A DNA stretch of 64,000 nt from JAVXTH01 sp036641395 (GTDB lineage Bacteria; Bacillota_I; Bacilli_A; Erysipelotrichales; Erysipelotrichaceae), in NCBI GenBank assembly GCA_036641395.1, contig JAVWEY010000004.1, positions 1 through 64,000 on the forward strand, written 5' to 3'. Each line of letters starts with the position of its first letter. Position 1 is the first letter of the stretch. Below the pieces are notes generated by a model. The model searched no databases, was not told the origin of the DNA, and was given only the letters and a program-made list of their open reading frames with translations. The translations under genes were made by a program, and so were the position numbers. Positions 42,682 through 52,641 of the stretch are shown piece by piece.

Positions 42682-44365
42682 ACTTATAACTTAAATCTAG
42701 GTTATCAAATTTGGATACAAGAACTGTTTTTTCATTACTCTTTTCAAATTGAATTGCAACATTTTGACCAACTTTTGTAATTGGTAATTCATCACTTGAA
42801 TTGATTGGTACGATGAATAATTTATCACTACCTTCAATCGTAATATAGTAATTAGAGTTACCATCAATAATGGCTGTGCTTATATTACTTACGATACCAC
42901 TTACTTTTGTCGGTTTGTATTCCTCATCGTTTACTTTGCTTCCGGCTTGTTGAAGGCGCTTTATATAACTCTCACGCGCTTTTTCAACGGTTTCACCAAT
43001 TCCTACAACTGAATAATTCTGAACAGATACAAAAGCATACTTTTTAACTAAGCCTTCTTGATCTTTTAATGAGATAAAATAAGTTGGTTGATCCGATATA
43101 TTAAGCATAATTGGGAAAGTTGCTTTATAACCTAAGTTTTGTACTTCACCTTCCGCAGAAGACATCGCACTTGCTTCATCAGCACCATTAATCTTAAAGA
43201 AATTTGCTTCTTTGTTTTTTAAATTAATTAAGGCAAATCCAACAATCGAGCGATCAGCACCAATACTTGTAACACCGGTAAAGATATTCGCTTGTCCATC
43301 AATTGTTACATAATTATAACCTTCAGTATTCATTAACATATCTTTTTGACCAAACAAAGTATTGATAAAGCCATTTACATATTTACCCCAATTCTCTAAT
43401 TGGTTAATTGCAAATTCAGCAGGTTGAACACGGTCAACCCATTTAGGTAAATCTTTTAAGCCATATTTCTTCATATCTCCACTAACTGGATCAAGAATAA
43501 TAACTCCAGTTGCATCTGGTGCATTAAAGAAACCTACTTCGTTTTGATAAGTTGAAATAATCCAAAAAGGTTTACCACTATCATCAACTTCAAAGGAATA
43601 ATCGGTTAACATTTCAGTTGGATAAGAAAAACGTACGTGACGTGCTAAATTCTGATTTAAATAACTACTAGGTGCATAACGCATTCCTTTATCAAGTTCT
43701 ACTAATTCAACATCACTTGGATCAGTAACGTTAATCTTCACATAACCTGGAATACCTTTATCTTTATTTTGAAACCATTTAAACATATCACGATATTCTA
43801 ATGGTGATACACGATATAGACCATCTTTAATCGAAATCAGGGTATATTCATCAGATACACGATATTGTGAACCTAATGCGGTAACTTGCCCCATCTTTTT
43901 ATCACCTAAACGCTGTGAAACTTCTTTGTCAATTACAGGAACTTGATTCATTTCAATTGCTTTAAAATCCTTCGTGAAGTCAGCAGCTTCATTGATTGTT
44001 AACTGATCACGATAAGATCCACTTTGAATAATACTTGAACCGAAGATTGACATAACAACCATAAAAATGACAAGTAAACCAGCAGCACCTGCTGTTATTT
44101 TTGAAAATACAGATAAACTATGAGTCAAAACAAAATCTAAGAAAGTAAAAATAAGTAAAAAAGCAACCATATATACAATTGAACCTGTATCATGAATGTT
44201 TAATACTGGATGATTTAAATAATAAGTAATACCAAATAAAACAAGCGTTACAATAAAAGCAATTAAATGCCCTTTTGATGCATTCATCTGTGGTAAACTA
44301 TTTCCTTGATTAAATGCTTCCTTGCCTTTTTCACCCATAAAAGATTTAAAATCGAATTGTATCAT
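42680..44365 (-). CDS. unknown membrane protein with large outside domain, 561 aa
   Basis: I recognise no named family. A Gln/Asn/Lys-rich cytoplasmic start of about 32 residues is followed by three membrane helices (about 33-51, 62-83, 88-112) and an outside region of about 440 residues. That region has many short strands with Gly/Asp turns, a repeat-like pattern of FxxxN and ITI segments, and a last 70 residues (TKVSGIVSNISTAIIDGNSN, then FDNLDLSY) that look like an OB barrel. It is last in the run smc-ftsY-ylxM-ackA-nrnA, 13 bp after nrnA. Confidence 0.75.
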   Translation of the reverse strand: MIQFDFKSFMGEKGKEAFNQGNSLPQMNASKGHLIAFIVTLVLFGITYYLNHPVLNIHDTGSIVYMVAFLLIFTFLDFVLTHSLSVFSKITAGAAGLLVIFMVVMSIFGSSIIQSGSYRDQLTINEAADFTKDFKAIEMNQVPVIDKEVSQRLGDKKMGQVTALGSQYRVSDEYTLISIKDGLYRVSPLEYRDMFKWFQNKDKGIPGYVKINVTDPSDVELVELDKGMRYAPSSYLNQNLARHVRFSYPTEMLTDYSFEVDDSGKPFWIISTYQNEVGFFNAPDATGVIILDPVSGDMKKYGLKDLPKWVDRVQPAEFAINQLENWGKYVNGFINTLFGQKDMLMNTEGYNYVTIDGQANIFTGVTSIGADRSIVGFALINLKNKEANFFKINGADEASAMSSAEGEVQNLGYKATFPIMLNISDQPTYFISLKDQEGLVKKYAFVSVQNYSVVGIGETVEKARESYIKRLQQAGSKVNDEEYKPTKVSGIVSNISTAIIDGNSNYYITIEGSDKLFIVPINSSDELPITKVGQNVAIQFEKSNEKTVLVSKFDNLDLSYK

Positions 44366-44378
44366 ACTTATGCTCCTT

Positions 44379-45323
44379 CTATGCTATTGCTTGAAGTAAT
44401 TCATTCAGCAAGCATTCTATTTCTGGTTCATGTAGTGATTTTACACCACATGCAAGTTTATGTCCACCACCATGATATTTATTGGCAATCTCATCAATTG
44501 CTGTATTACGTGAGCGAAGTGATCCGTTGAATAAAACTTCTCCATCCGCATCCACTCCATTTTCAACAAATAAAGCCCAAATTTCAAATTCTTCAACATT
44601 CGCAAAAGCATAAACCTTTTCTTTTGCTTCATTTAAAGTTAAATTAAAACTTTCATACTCCTTTTTTGTAACGATTGTATAAGCAATCTGCTCACCCTTC
44701 ATTCTCATATGAGAACGTAAATAGGTTTCATAAACATACTCTTTTTTACTTTTAGTAAAATTCTGTTGATTAATATTTGGAATATTAATTCCAAAATCCG
44801 CTAAATAAGCAGCCGCTAATAATGTTTTAGAAGTAGTTGAAGCAATTGAAAACTGAAGTGTATCGGCAATTAAACCGCTATATAAATAAGTAGCACACTG
44901 TGTGCTTAATTTTTCTTGATGATTTAATAATAACGTAGCGATAATTTCACAAGTTGCCCCAGCAGCTTCATTCACAATTTGAATATTACCAAATTTCTCT
45001 ACTTGAATATGATGATCAACTTTCATTGTTTGAGCTGCTAATATCCATCGCTCATCATCAATCCTTGCCGTATTAGCTGTATCTAAAATAATTGCGAGTG
45101 ATTTTTTTATTATATCATCATCCACATCATCAATCGTTGGATATTGATTTGCGCATGAACCAATATCATCACCAAGCGCATAAACACATTTATCTGGATA
45201 TTTATCACATATCCAAGTTTTTAAACCAAATTGACTGCCTAAAGCATCACTATCTGCACCAACATGGCGAAAGATTGTGATGATATCTGCTTGTTCAATG
45301 GTGTTAAAAAACTCGTGTTTCAT
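44379..45323 (-). CDS. nrnA: DHH-family nanoRNase/pAp phosphatase NrnA
   Basis: 314 aa. It degrades nanoRNAs and 3'-phosphoadenosine 5'-phosphate. DHH motifs are RHVGADSDALGSQ, ILDTANTARID and KVDHHIQ; the DHHA1 domain has GGGHKLACGVKS. It starts four bases... close after ackA and precedes the 561-aa membrane protein by 13 bp. ATG 45323; the gene order here is not the usual dnaE neighbour order of Bacillus. Confidence 0.92.
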   Translation of the reverse strand: MKHEFFNTIEQADIITIFRHVGADSDALGSQFGLKTWICDKYPDKCVYALGDDIGSCANQYPTIDDVDDDIIKKSLAIILDTANTARIDDERWILAAQTMKVDHHIQVEKFGNIQIVNEAAGATCEIIATLLLNHQEKLSTQCATYLYSGLIADTLQFSIASTTSKTLLAAAYLADFGINIPNINQQNFTKSKKEYVYETYLRSHMRMKGEQIAYTIVTKKEYESFNLTLNEAKEKVYAFANVEEFEIWALFVENGVDADGEVLFNGSLRSRNTAIDEIANKYHGGGHKLACGVKSLHEPEIECLLNELLQAIA

Positions 45324-45326
45324 ATA

Positions 45327-46523
45327 TTAAAGATCCAAAAGATGATACGTATCACGAGCAATCATAAGTTCTTCGTTAGTCGGGATTAACCATACTTGAA
45401 CTTTGCTATCATCATTTGATAATAATATTTCTTTACCACGACTTACTTGGTTTAATTCTTTATTTAATTTAACGCCAAGTACCGCAAGTTTATCACAAAT
45501 CTTTTCACGCATCTGTGTATCATTTTCACCAATTCCACCAGTGAAGACGATTGCATCAAGACCACCCAATTGAGTATAATAACCACCAACTGTATTAATA
45601 ACACGGTTAACATATAATTCATGAGTTAAAATTGCTTGTTCATTTCCTTCTTTAATAGCAGCTTCAATATCTCTACCATCACTTGAAATTTCACTAACAC
45701 CTAACATCCCACTTTGCTTATTTAAAATATCATCAATTTCATCGATGGAAGCACCAGTTTTACGCATGATAAATGGAATAATAGCAGGATCAATATCACC
45801 ACATCTTGTTCCCATCATAATTCCGGCAAGCGGTGTAAAGCCCATTGAAGTATTTACGGATTTACCACCATCAATAGCTGTAATACTAGCACCATTACCT
45901 AAATGACAAGTAATAATTTTTGTATCTTTGATATCTTTCTTCATCAATTCTGCACAACGAGTTGAAACATATTGATGAGAAGTACCATGGAAACCATAAC
46001 GACGAATTTTATAATCACGATAATAACTCATTGGAATTGGATAGATATAACTTGAAGGTTCCATCGTTGAATGAAATGCTGTATCAAATACAAAAACATG
46101 TTTAATATTTGGTAAGTTTTTCTTAAAAGCACGATAGCCAACTAAGCCGGCTGGATTATGAAGGGGAGCTAAATCAGATAAAGAAGCAAAAGTTGCTTCA
46201 ACTTCATCATTTACAATTGTTGAAGTTTTAAATGCTTCCCCACCATGCACTGCTCGATGTCCTGCACCTTTAATTTCATCTAAACTGCTTACAATATGAT
46301 TGGCTACTAACGCTTCTAGTAACATGTTTACCGCAACCTCATGATCTAAGATTGGACATGTTGTTGTAATTTTTTCACCATTTACGTGAATGCTAAATAC
46401 AGCATTTTCACTACCAATTCGCTCAACCAATCCACTTGTTAGAACTTTTTCTGTTGGCATTTCAAATAATTGAAATTTTAAAGATGAACTTCCTGCATTA
46501 ACTGCAATAATTTTATGACTCAT
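45327..46523 (-). CDS. ackA: acetate kinase
   Basis: About 398 aa. It makes ATP and acetate from acetyl phosphate. ASKHA motifs are IIAVNAGSSSLKFQ (start), RYGFHGTSHQYVS, HLGNGASITAIDGG and VFTGGIGEND. The start is ATG 46523 with GGAGGG upstream, inside the end of ylxM (11-bp overlap). No pta is nearby. Its coupling to the ftsY-ylxM unit is unusual. Confidence 0.96.
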   Translation of the reverse strand: MSHKIIAVNAGSSSLKFQLFEMPTEKVLTSGLVERIGSENAVFSIHVNGEKITTTCPILDHEVAVNMLLEALVANHIVSSLDEIKGAGHRAVHGGEAFKTSTIVNDEVEATFASLSDLAPLHNPAGLVGYRAFKKNLPNIKHVFVFDTAFHSTMEPSSYIYPIPMSYYRDYKIRRYGFHGTSHQYVSTRCAELMKKDIKDTKIITCHLGNGASITAIDGGKSVNTSMGFTPLAGIMMGTRCGDIDPAIIPFIMRKTGASIDEIDDILNKQSGMLGVSEISSDGRDIEAAIKEGNEQAILTHELYVNRVINTVGGYYTQLGGLDAIVFTGGIGENDTQMREKICDKLAVLGVKLNKELNQVSRGKEILLSNDDSKVQVWLIPTNEELMIARDTYHLLDL

Positions 46524-46854
46524 AATTCCCTCCATTTTCATCGATTTTTTCTAAATCGGATACATATGAATTAATATCTTTATCTTTTAATTCATACAAC
46601 TTTTGATAAATAATATTTCTTTGTTTAAACTTCTCTACAAGTTTTAATCGTTCTTCATATTGAATTAAAACTTTTTCGCTTCGCTTTAATAAATCCCCCA
46701 CGGCTGAGCGTGAAACATTCATAAGTTCAGCAATTTCTGCTAAAGAAAAATCTTCTTTATAATAATAATTAAGCATCTGCTGTTGCTTTAACGTTAATAA
46801 AACATCATAGGCATCTAATAATTCATTTACATAAGTTATATCTTTTTCATTCAT
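46513..46854 (-). CDS. ylxM: YlxM family DNA/RNA-binding protein
   Basis: About 113 aa sigma-70 region 4-like helix-turn-helix: LLTLKQQQMLNYYYKEDFSL then AEIAELMNVSRSAVGDLLKR. YlxM genes normally sit with ffh, and the protein stimulates SRP function. Here it overlaps ftsY (8 bp) but is followed by ackA, not ffh. The start is ATG 46854; a TTG three codons out is less likely. Confidence 0.9.
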   Translation of the reverse strand: MNEKDITYVNELLDAYDVLLTLKQQQMLNYYYKEDFSLAEIAELMNVSRSAVGDLLKRSEKVLIQYEERLKLVEKFKQRNIIYQKLYELKDKDINSYVSDLEKIDENGGNYES

Positions 46855-47821
46855 TTTCTTCAATTAAACCAGCACATAAGCCATATAAATAGGCATCTAA
46901 ATCAAATGGTCTTAAATCATTTAACGTTTCACCTAAGCCTATGTATTTAACTGGTAATCCTAACATATCACGAATTGCGAAAACAATGCCGCCTTTTGCT
47001 GTTCCATCCATTTTGGTTAATACAATTCCGGTTACCTTCGCAACATCTAGAAATACCTGTGCTTGAGAAATACCATTCTGTCCAGTTGTGGCATCAATCA
47101 CTAACCATACTTCATGAGGTGCTCCTTCAATTTCACGTTCAACAACCCGTTTCATCTTATCTAGTTCATTCATTAGATTTGTTTTATTTTGAAGTCGTCC
47201 AGCTGTATCACCAATTAAATAATCAACCTTATGTTCAATTGCATAGCGACAAGCATCATGCATTGCAGCACTAGGGTCCCCGCCTTCAATACCTTTAATA
47301 CATGGAACATTTAATCTTTCAGCCCATGTTGCTAATTGATCAATTGCCCCTGCTCGAAAGGTATCAGCAGCAGCTAAACAAACACTCTTACCTTCTTCTT
47401 GAAAACGTTTAGTTAACTTAGCCGTAGTTGTCGTCTTACCACTTCCATTTACACCAACCATTAAGATCAAGGTAGGACCATTTTCATTTACTGATGTCAC
47501 TACATCATCATGTTCTTGATACATAGCAGCCATCTGTTCAATTAAACATTCACTAATTTGATCAAACGAAGTTAATTTACGATCGATTGCCGCATCTTCA
47601 ACTCGATCAATAATTTTCTGGGCAGTTTTAATACCAATATCAGCTTCTAGTAAAACAATCATTAATTCTTCTAAAAAATCTTCATCAATACCAGTAAAGT
47701 TTAAAGCTAATGCACGAATCTTTTGTGAAAAACTCTTTTTCGATTTATCTAAACCACTTAAGTAACAATCTGAATCACTTTTTGAAGAAAAAGCTTGTTT
47801 AAGTTTTGAAAAGATTCCCAT
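46847..47821 (-). CDS. ftsY: signal recognition particle receptor FtsY
   Basis: 324 aa SRP GTPase. NG domain: GVNGSGKTTTTAKL (G1), DTFRAGAIDQLATWAERL, DTAGRLQNKTNLM, TKMDGTAKGG (G4) and IGLGETLNDLRPFD. The acidic A domain is very short, as in most Gram-positives. The ATG shares a base with the smc stop (TAATG), giving smc-ftsY-ylxM. Confidence 0.96.
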   Translation of the reverse strand: MGIFSKLKQAFSSKSDSDCYLSGLDKSKKSFSQKIRALALNFTGIDEDFLEELMIVLLEADIGIKTAQKIIDRVEDAAIDRKLTSFDQISECLIEQMAAMYQEHDDVVTSVNENGPTLILMVGVNGSGKTTTTAKLTKRFQEEGKSVCLAAADTFRAGAIDQLATWAERLNVPCIKGIEGGDPSAAMHDACRYAIEHKVDYLIGDTAGRLQNKTNLMNELDKMKRVVEREIEGAPHEVWLVIDATTGQNGISQAQVFLDVAKVTGIVLTKMDGTAKGGIVFAIRDMLGLPVKYIGLGETLNDLRPFDLDAYLYGLCAGLIEENE

Positions 47822-50754
47822 TATATCACCACCTTTGGTTTATCAACAATTTGAATTGCATCTTGAAGTTTAACTTTTAATAATTGTGATACGCCACTTT
47901 GTTGCATAGTAACACCATATAAAGCATCACATTGAGCCATTGTTCCAGGACGATGAGTCACAACAATAAACTGACTTTCTCCACGGAATTGTGAAATATA
48001 CTTTGCAAAACGCTCAACATTTGCTTGATCAAGAGCCGCTTCAACTTCATCAAAAATACATAGCGGCATCGTTCTTGCCTTTAAAATGGAGAATAATACA
48101 CAAATAGCAATTAAGGATTTTTCACCACCTGAGAATAAGCGAATATTTTGAACATCCTTTCCAGGAGGTTGAACATCAATATCAATTCCGGTATTTAAGA
48201 TGTCAGTTGGATCAACCATTACAAGTTCTGCACGTCCTCCACCAAACAAAGCTCTAAATACATCATTTAATTCATGATTGATACGATCAAACATATCTTT
48301 AAATTGAGTAATCATCGCTCCATCCATTTCATCAATAGCCGATAATATTTTAGTTCTTGCATCTTCTAAATCTTGTTTTTGTTTACTCAAGAATTCAAAA
48401 CGACCACTTACTTCTTCGTATTCTTTTGGTGCATCAAGATTAACATTACCAAGTGCTGCTATTTCACTTCTAAGACTTGCGACACTCGCTCTTGCTTCTT
48501 GCATATCAATATCTTGTTTTAAGGTTTGAGCATGTTCAAATGTCATCTCATACGTTGCAGATAGTCGTTCTAAGGCATTTTCTAATTGTGTTTCACCTTT
48601 TACTTGATCTAACTCAATACTTCGCTCATCGTTTTGTAAGGTATTTAATTCACGACGTAATTCACGAATTTGAAGATCATAACGTTCTGATTCTTGCCCC
48701 GCTTTGCTACGACGATCACGTTTTTGCTTCATTTCATTCTCTGCATTATCTTTATCACCATAAGCTTTAGAAAGTTTAATAACAATATCATCACTCATAC
48801 TAACTTCATCACTATCATCAGCTGGTGCAATTTGTTCATATTCAATCTTTAATCGATCATATTTTGCTTGTTTCGCATCAACAATTGGTTTTAATTGAGC
48901 AAGCGATATTTGATATTGAACAATATCATCATTCAATTTATCATTCTTTGATTTTAAATCACTCCGCTCATTTTGTAATTGATTATAAAGCATCTGTTGT
49001 CCTTCTAATTTAGAAATGATTTGATCTAAATCTTTTTTAAGGGTTAGTGGTGAATAAGCATCACGGACTTTACCACCAGACATGCTACCACCACGATGAA
49101 CAATATCGCCTTCCAAAGTAACAATTTTATAATTATATTTTAGCAACTTCGCAAGTTCATTCGCATTAATTAAATTATCACTAACTAATACATTTCCCAA
49201 TAAAGAAGATTTCAAAACATCAAATTCACTATCATTATCAACAAATTGACTTGCACATCCTAAATAACCAACACAGTTTTCAGCCAATATTTCATGATCT
49301 CTATTTATTCCACGATCACGTAATACATTCATTGGTAAAAAAGTTGCTTTACCTGATTGATTCTTCTTTAAATAAGTAATCGCATGTCGTGCAGCAGATG
49401 CATCTTGTGTAACAATGTGATAAAGAGCACCACCTAATGCAGAAGTAATCGCTTCTTCATAATTATTATGTGGAACTAATAAGGATGAAACTACATCAAT
49501 TACTCCTTGTAGATTATCTTTCGCATTCATAACTGCTTTGACACCGCGTTGATGGTTAAACGGTTCTTTCATTAAGTTCTCTAATAATTCTTTACGATTT
49601 TTTAATTTATTCAACATATCTTGAGCAACTCGATTTGCTTGTTCACATTTTGATAAGGCGTCTTCCAATTGAATTAGATTTGAACGGCCTAGTTTTAAAT
49701 CAGATTGAGTATCAAGATAACGTTTATTACGATCTTTATACTCATAATTAGCCTCTTCCATCATTTTCTTTAATTCTTTTACCTTTTCAACATTAGAAGC
49801 ATATTCCATTGCATATTTACGTTTCTCATCCATTTCTGTTTTTCTTGCTTCTAAACGAGTAATTTCATTATTTATCTTCATCCACGTTTCTTGTAAAGCT
49901 GCTACTTCTCGATCCAAGGTTGACATTTCTTTTTTTAGTTCTTGATTCTTTAAATCATGAACTTGAATGGTTGTTTCATTTATCACTTTTTTTGAATCTA
50001 AATCAAATGCTTTTTTCTTTAACGTTTCTATTTTACTATTTAAAGTTTCAATTTCATCACAAATAACACTAATTTCAATCTTTTCTAAGATACTCTTTTT
50101 TTCTAAATAAATAGTTGCTCTTTTTGCTTGTCTTTTTAAAGGGTTTACTTGTCGTTCTAATTCTATAATAATATCTTCTAATCGCATTAAATTATCTTGG
50201 GTACGATTTAATTTATTAAGACTTTCATTCTTTCTTTTTTTATATTTCGCAACTCCAGCTGCCTCTTCAAATAAAGCCCGGCGTTCTTCAGGCTTCGCAT
50301 CAGCAAAGGAAGAAATATTACCTTGTGATATAATCGATAAAGAATCTTTACCTAGCCCTGAATCCATTACCATATTTTGAATATCTTTTAAACGACATGG
50401 TGTCTTATTAATAAAGTATTCACCTTCACCACTTGTGCGATGCAATCGACGAACTACTTCAACTTCTTCGTATTCCACGTTTAAATAGTGTTTGCTATTA
50501 TCAAACACTAATTTAACTTCAGCCGTATTAACCGCTTTACGTTGTTGAGAGCCACTAAAAATTACATCACTCATATTATTACCACGTAGTGACTTAACGC
50601 TCTGCTCTCCAAGAACCCATCGAATCGCATCATTTATGTTGCTTTTACCACAACCATTCGGCCCGACAATACCAATTACATCCGAATCAAAGGTTATGAT
50701 AACTTTATCAGCAAATGACTTAAAACCTTGTAATTCAATTCGTTTAAGAAACAT
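47821..50754 (-). CDS. smc: chromosome segregation protein SMC, short form
   Basis: Condensin ATPase, about 977 aa against 1186 in B. subtilis. Walker A GPNGCGKSN (about 31-39), coiled coil to about 395, hinge about 400-560 (RGVKAVMNAKDN to SMSGGKVRD), second coil, then LFSGGEKSLIA and FDEVEAALDQANV. Both head halves and hinge are normal, so the loss is in the coiled-coil arms, about 100 residues on each side. Partners ScpA and ScpB are at 14766-16038. The start is ATG 50754 after GGAAGG; rnc, the usual upstream gene, is absent. Confidence 0.95.
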   Translation of the reverse strand: MFLKRIELQGFKSFADKVIITFDSDVIGIVGPNGCGKSNINDAIRWVLGEQSVKSLRGNNMSDVIFSGSQQRKAVNTAEVKLVFDNSKHYLNVEYEEVEVVRRLHRTSGEGEYFINKTPCRLKDIQNMVMDSGLGKDSLSIISQGNISSFADAKPEERRALFEEAAGVAKYKKRKNESLNKLNRTQDNLMRLEDIIIELERQVNPLKRQAKRATIYLEKKSILEKIEISVICDEIETLNSKIETLKKKAFDLDSKKVINETTIQVHDLKNQELKKEMSTLDREVAALQETWMKINNEITRLEARKTEMDEKRKYAMEYASNVEKVKELKKMMEEANYEYKDRNKRYLDTQSDLKLGRSNLIQLEDALSKCEQANRVAQDMLNKLKNRKELLENLMKEPFNHQRGVKAVMNAKDNLQGVIDVVSSLLVPHNNYEEAITSALGGALYHIVTQDASAARHAITYLKKNQSGKATFLPMNVLRDRGINRDHEILAENCVGYLGCASQFVDNDSEFDVLKSSLLGNVLVSDNLINANELAKLLKYNYKIVTLEGDIVHRGGSMSGGKVRDAYSPLTLKKDLDQIISKLEGQQMLYNQLQNERSDLKSKNDKLNDDIVQYQISLAQLKPIVDAKQAKYDRLKIEYEQIAPADDSDEVSMSDDIVIKLSKAYGDKDNAENEMKQKRDRRSKAGQESERYDLQIRELRRELNTLQNDERSIELDQVKGETQLENALERLSATYEMTFEHAQTLKQDIDMQEARASVASLRSEIAALGNVNLDAPKEYEEVSGRFEFLSKQKQDLEDARTKILSAIDEMDGAMITQFKDMFDRINHELNDVFRALFGGGRAELVMVDPTDILNTGIDIDVQPPGKDVQNIRLFSGGEKSLIAICVLFSILKARTMPLCIFDEVEAALDQANVERFAKYISQFRGESQFIVVTHRPGTMAQCDALYGVTMQQSGVSQLLKVKLQDAIQIVDKPKVVI

Positions 50755-50804
50755 AGACAAACATCCTTCCGTTTAGATAAACGTCTCATTAACACGTCCT
50801 TTTT

Positions 50805-50833
50805 ATTATAACATAAACTATTTGGTATTTAAA
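50805..50833 (-). promoter_or_regulatory. promoter of smc-ftsY-ylxM-ackA unit
   Basis: Minus strand: TTTAAA (50828-50833), 17 bp, TATAAT (50805-50810) with an extended TG one base before the -10. It overlaps the trhA promoter on the other strand. Confidence 0.65.
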
Positions 50834-50850
50834 AGTAATTGTGATAGAAT
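50822..50850 (+). promoter_or_regulatory. promoter of trhA
   Basis: Plus strand: TTGGTA (50822-50827), 17 bp, TAGAAT (50845-50850), 24 bp before the trhA start. Its -35 shares bases with the spacer of the divergent smc promoter. Confidence 0.7.
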
Positions 50851-50874
50851 AAGGTCGATTAGGGAGGGATTTTC

Positions 50875-51528
50875 ATGAGAGAAAATGGACTTAGAAACAT
50901 CTATGAAGTCTCAACCAGCGAAGAAGCAGCAAACGCAATCACCCATGTAATTATGTCAATTACATGTTTAATTGTAATTGCCCCATCCGCGATTGATGCT
51001 TATTTAAAAGGTGGTACACTTCAAGCTACTGGCGTTACCATTTTTATTCTTTGTTTATTCGCCATGTTTACAGGCTCTGCTTTTTATCACTTAATGCCAT
51101 TCAACACGACTTATAAATTTGTATCACGACTATTCGATCATATTTTTATATATTTTGCGATTGCTGGTACCTATACCCCCATCGCTTTATGTTTAATTCA
51201 AGGATGGCAAGGAGCACTAATTCTAATCATTCAATGGAGTATGGTATTCATTGGTATCTTTTATAAACTATTCGCAAAGAAGAGTATCCCATGGTTATCA
51301 GTTGGTATATATCTTGTAATGGGGTGGTCAGCAATTATGTTCATGCCGACCTTAATCGCTCAATCATCAACGATGTTTTTATCCTTAATTATATTAGGTG
51401 GTGTCTTATATTCAATAGGTGTTTATTTTTATTCACAAAAGAAAAAGAAATATTTTCATGCGATTTGGCATATATGCATCAATCTAGCAAGTATTGCTCA
51501 CTTTGTTGCGATTGTTTTCTATATCTAA
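50875..51528 (+). CDS. trhA: hemolysin III family membrane protein (TrhA)
   Basis: 217 aa with seven membrane helices, PAQR/hemolysin III family. Conserved polar residues are in EEAANAITHVIMS, SAFYHLMPF, LFDHIFIYFAIAGTYTP and HAIWHICINLASIAHF. The family is linked to membrane energetics and lipid homeostasis; the hemolysin name is historical. RBS GGGAGGG. Single gene between a promoter and a two-way terminator. Confidence 0.93.
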   Translation: MRENGLRNIYEVSTSEEAANAITHVIMSITCLIVIAPSAIDAYLKGGTLQATGVTIFILCLFAMFTGSAFYHLMPFNTTYKFVSRLFDHIFIYFAIAGTYTPIALCLIQGWQGALILIIQWSMVFIGIFYKLFAKKSIPWLSVGIYLVMGWSAIMFMPTLIAQSSTMFLSLIILGGVLYSIGVYFYSQKKKKYFHAIWHICINLASIAHFVAIVFYI

Positions 51529-51558
51529 ACCAATCGACGCTTCGCCTATTATTGTGTT

Positions 51559-51590
51559 AAAAAAACGACTTTCAAAAGTCGCTTTTTTTT
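51559..51590. terminator. bidirectional terminator between trhA and rseP
   Basis: CGACTTT (51566-51572) pairs with AAAGTCG (51575-51581); A and T runs flank it, so it works for trhA (plus) and rseP (minus). It overlaps the end of rseP. Confidence 0.85.
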
Positions 51591-52641
51591 AGAAGAAAAT
51601 TCTTGATATATCATTCCATGTCGCAAAGACCATTAACCCAACTAAGAGCAATACTCCAGCCATCATTAAACCATTTTCAAAACGTTCACTCATTTTACGT
51701 CCCGATATTTTTTCACAAACGGTAATAACGATTCTTCCCCCATCCATAACTGGGATTGGAATCAAATTAAAGATACCAATATTTAAAGAAAACATTGCTA
51801 ATAAATTAAGTAAAGATAAAAAACCATTAGCAGCTGTTTTAGCCGTAATCTCAAAGATACCAACTGGGCCAGACAAATTTTGTAATCCAATTCCTTTTAT
51901 TAAATTCGCAAATGCATCAAAGATCGCAGTCGACATTGCTAACATATTTTTAGTTCCATAATTAAATGCTTCATACCAAGCAATTCTTTTTACGTTACTA
52001 GGTAGACTAATACCTAAATAATATCGATTCTCATCTTTTAGATAAGCTGGTTTACAAGTGATTTTAATTGCTTTTCCATCTCGATCTATTTGATATATCG
52101 CCTTATCTTTAGGATAGTTTTGTAATTCCATCATAATTTCATTAAATGTATCAGGAACAATCGAATCACCATTTTCAAAAGTAACCTTTTTAATTAAATC
52201 ACCGGATTGAAATCCTGCAATTTCCGCTGGACTGTTTTCAACTGTACCAATTACTTCGGCTGGTGCATCTTCAATAACAGCACCTTGATACATCGTAATT
52301 CCAACCATGATAATCCATGCAAGTAGAACATTCATCACTGCTCCTGCAGCCATAACCACTACTTGTTTCCATACTTTGATACCTTTTATTGTTCTTTCAA
52401 AAGGAACATCGAAGTCTTCGCCTTCTTCTCCGGCCATCTGTACAAAACCACCAAGTGGCAAAGCACGAAGTGCATATGTTGTTTCACCAATTTTTTTCTT
52501 ATATAAAGCAGGTCCCATTCCTAAAGAAAATTCTGCACAATATACACCAAAATGTTTTGCACATATAAAGTGTCCTAATTCATGAACAAAGACAATAACG
52601 CTTAAAATAATAATAAAATAAATAATTGACATAAAACTCAT
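51589..52641 (-). CDS. rseP: RIP metalloprotease RseP (site-2 protease)
   Basis: 350 aa intramembrane zinc protease. HExxH is in VFVHELGHFICAKHFG within the first helix; one PDZ domain (about 120-200) and the third active-site residue in LIPIPVMDGGRI. It cleaves anti-sigma factors and signal-peptide remnants. It follows dxr with no gap, the usual Firmicute order. Confidence 0.95.
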   Translation of the reverse strand: MSFMSIIYFIIILSVIVFVHELGHFICAKHFGVYCAEFSLGMGPALYKKKIGETTYALRALPLGGFVQMAGEEGEDFDVPFERTIKGIKVWKQVVVMAAGAVMNVLLAWIIMVGITMYQGAVIEDAPAEVIGTVENSPAEIAGFQSGDLIKKVTFENGDSIVPDTFNEIMMELQNYPKDKAIYQIDRDGKAIKITCKPAYLKDENRYYLGISLPSNVKRIAWYEAFNYGTKNMLAMSTAIFDAFANLIKGIGLQNLSGPVGIFEITAKTAANGFLSLLNLLAMFSLNIGIFNLIPIPVMDGGRIVITVCEKISGRKMSERFENGLMMAGVLLLVGLMVFATWNDISRIFF

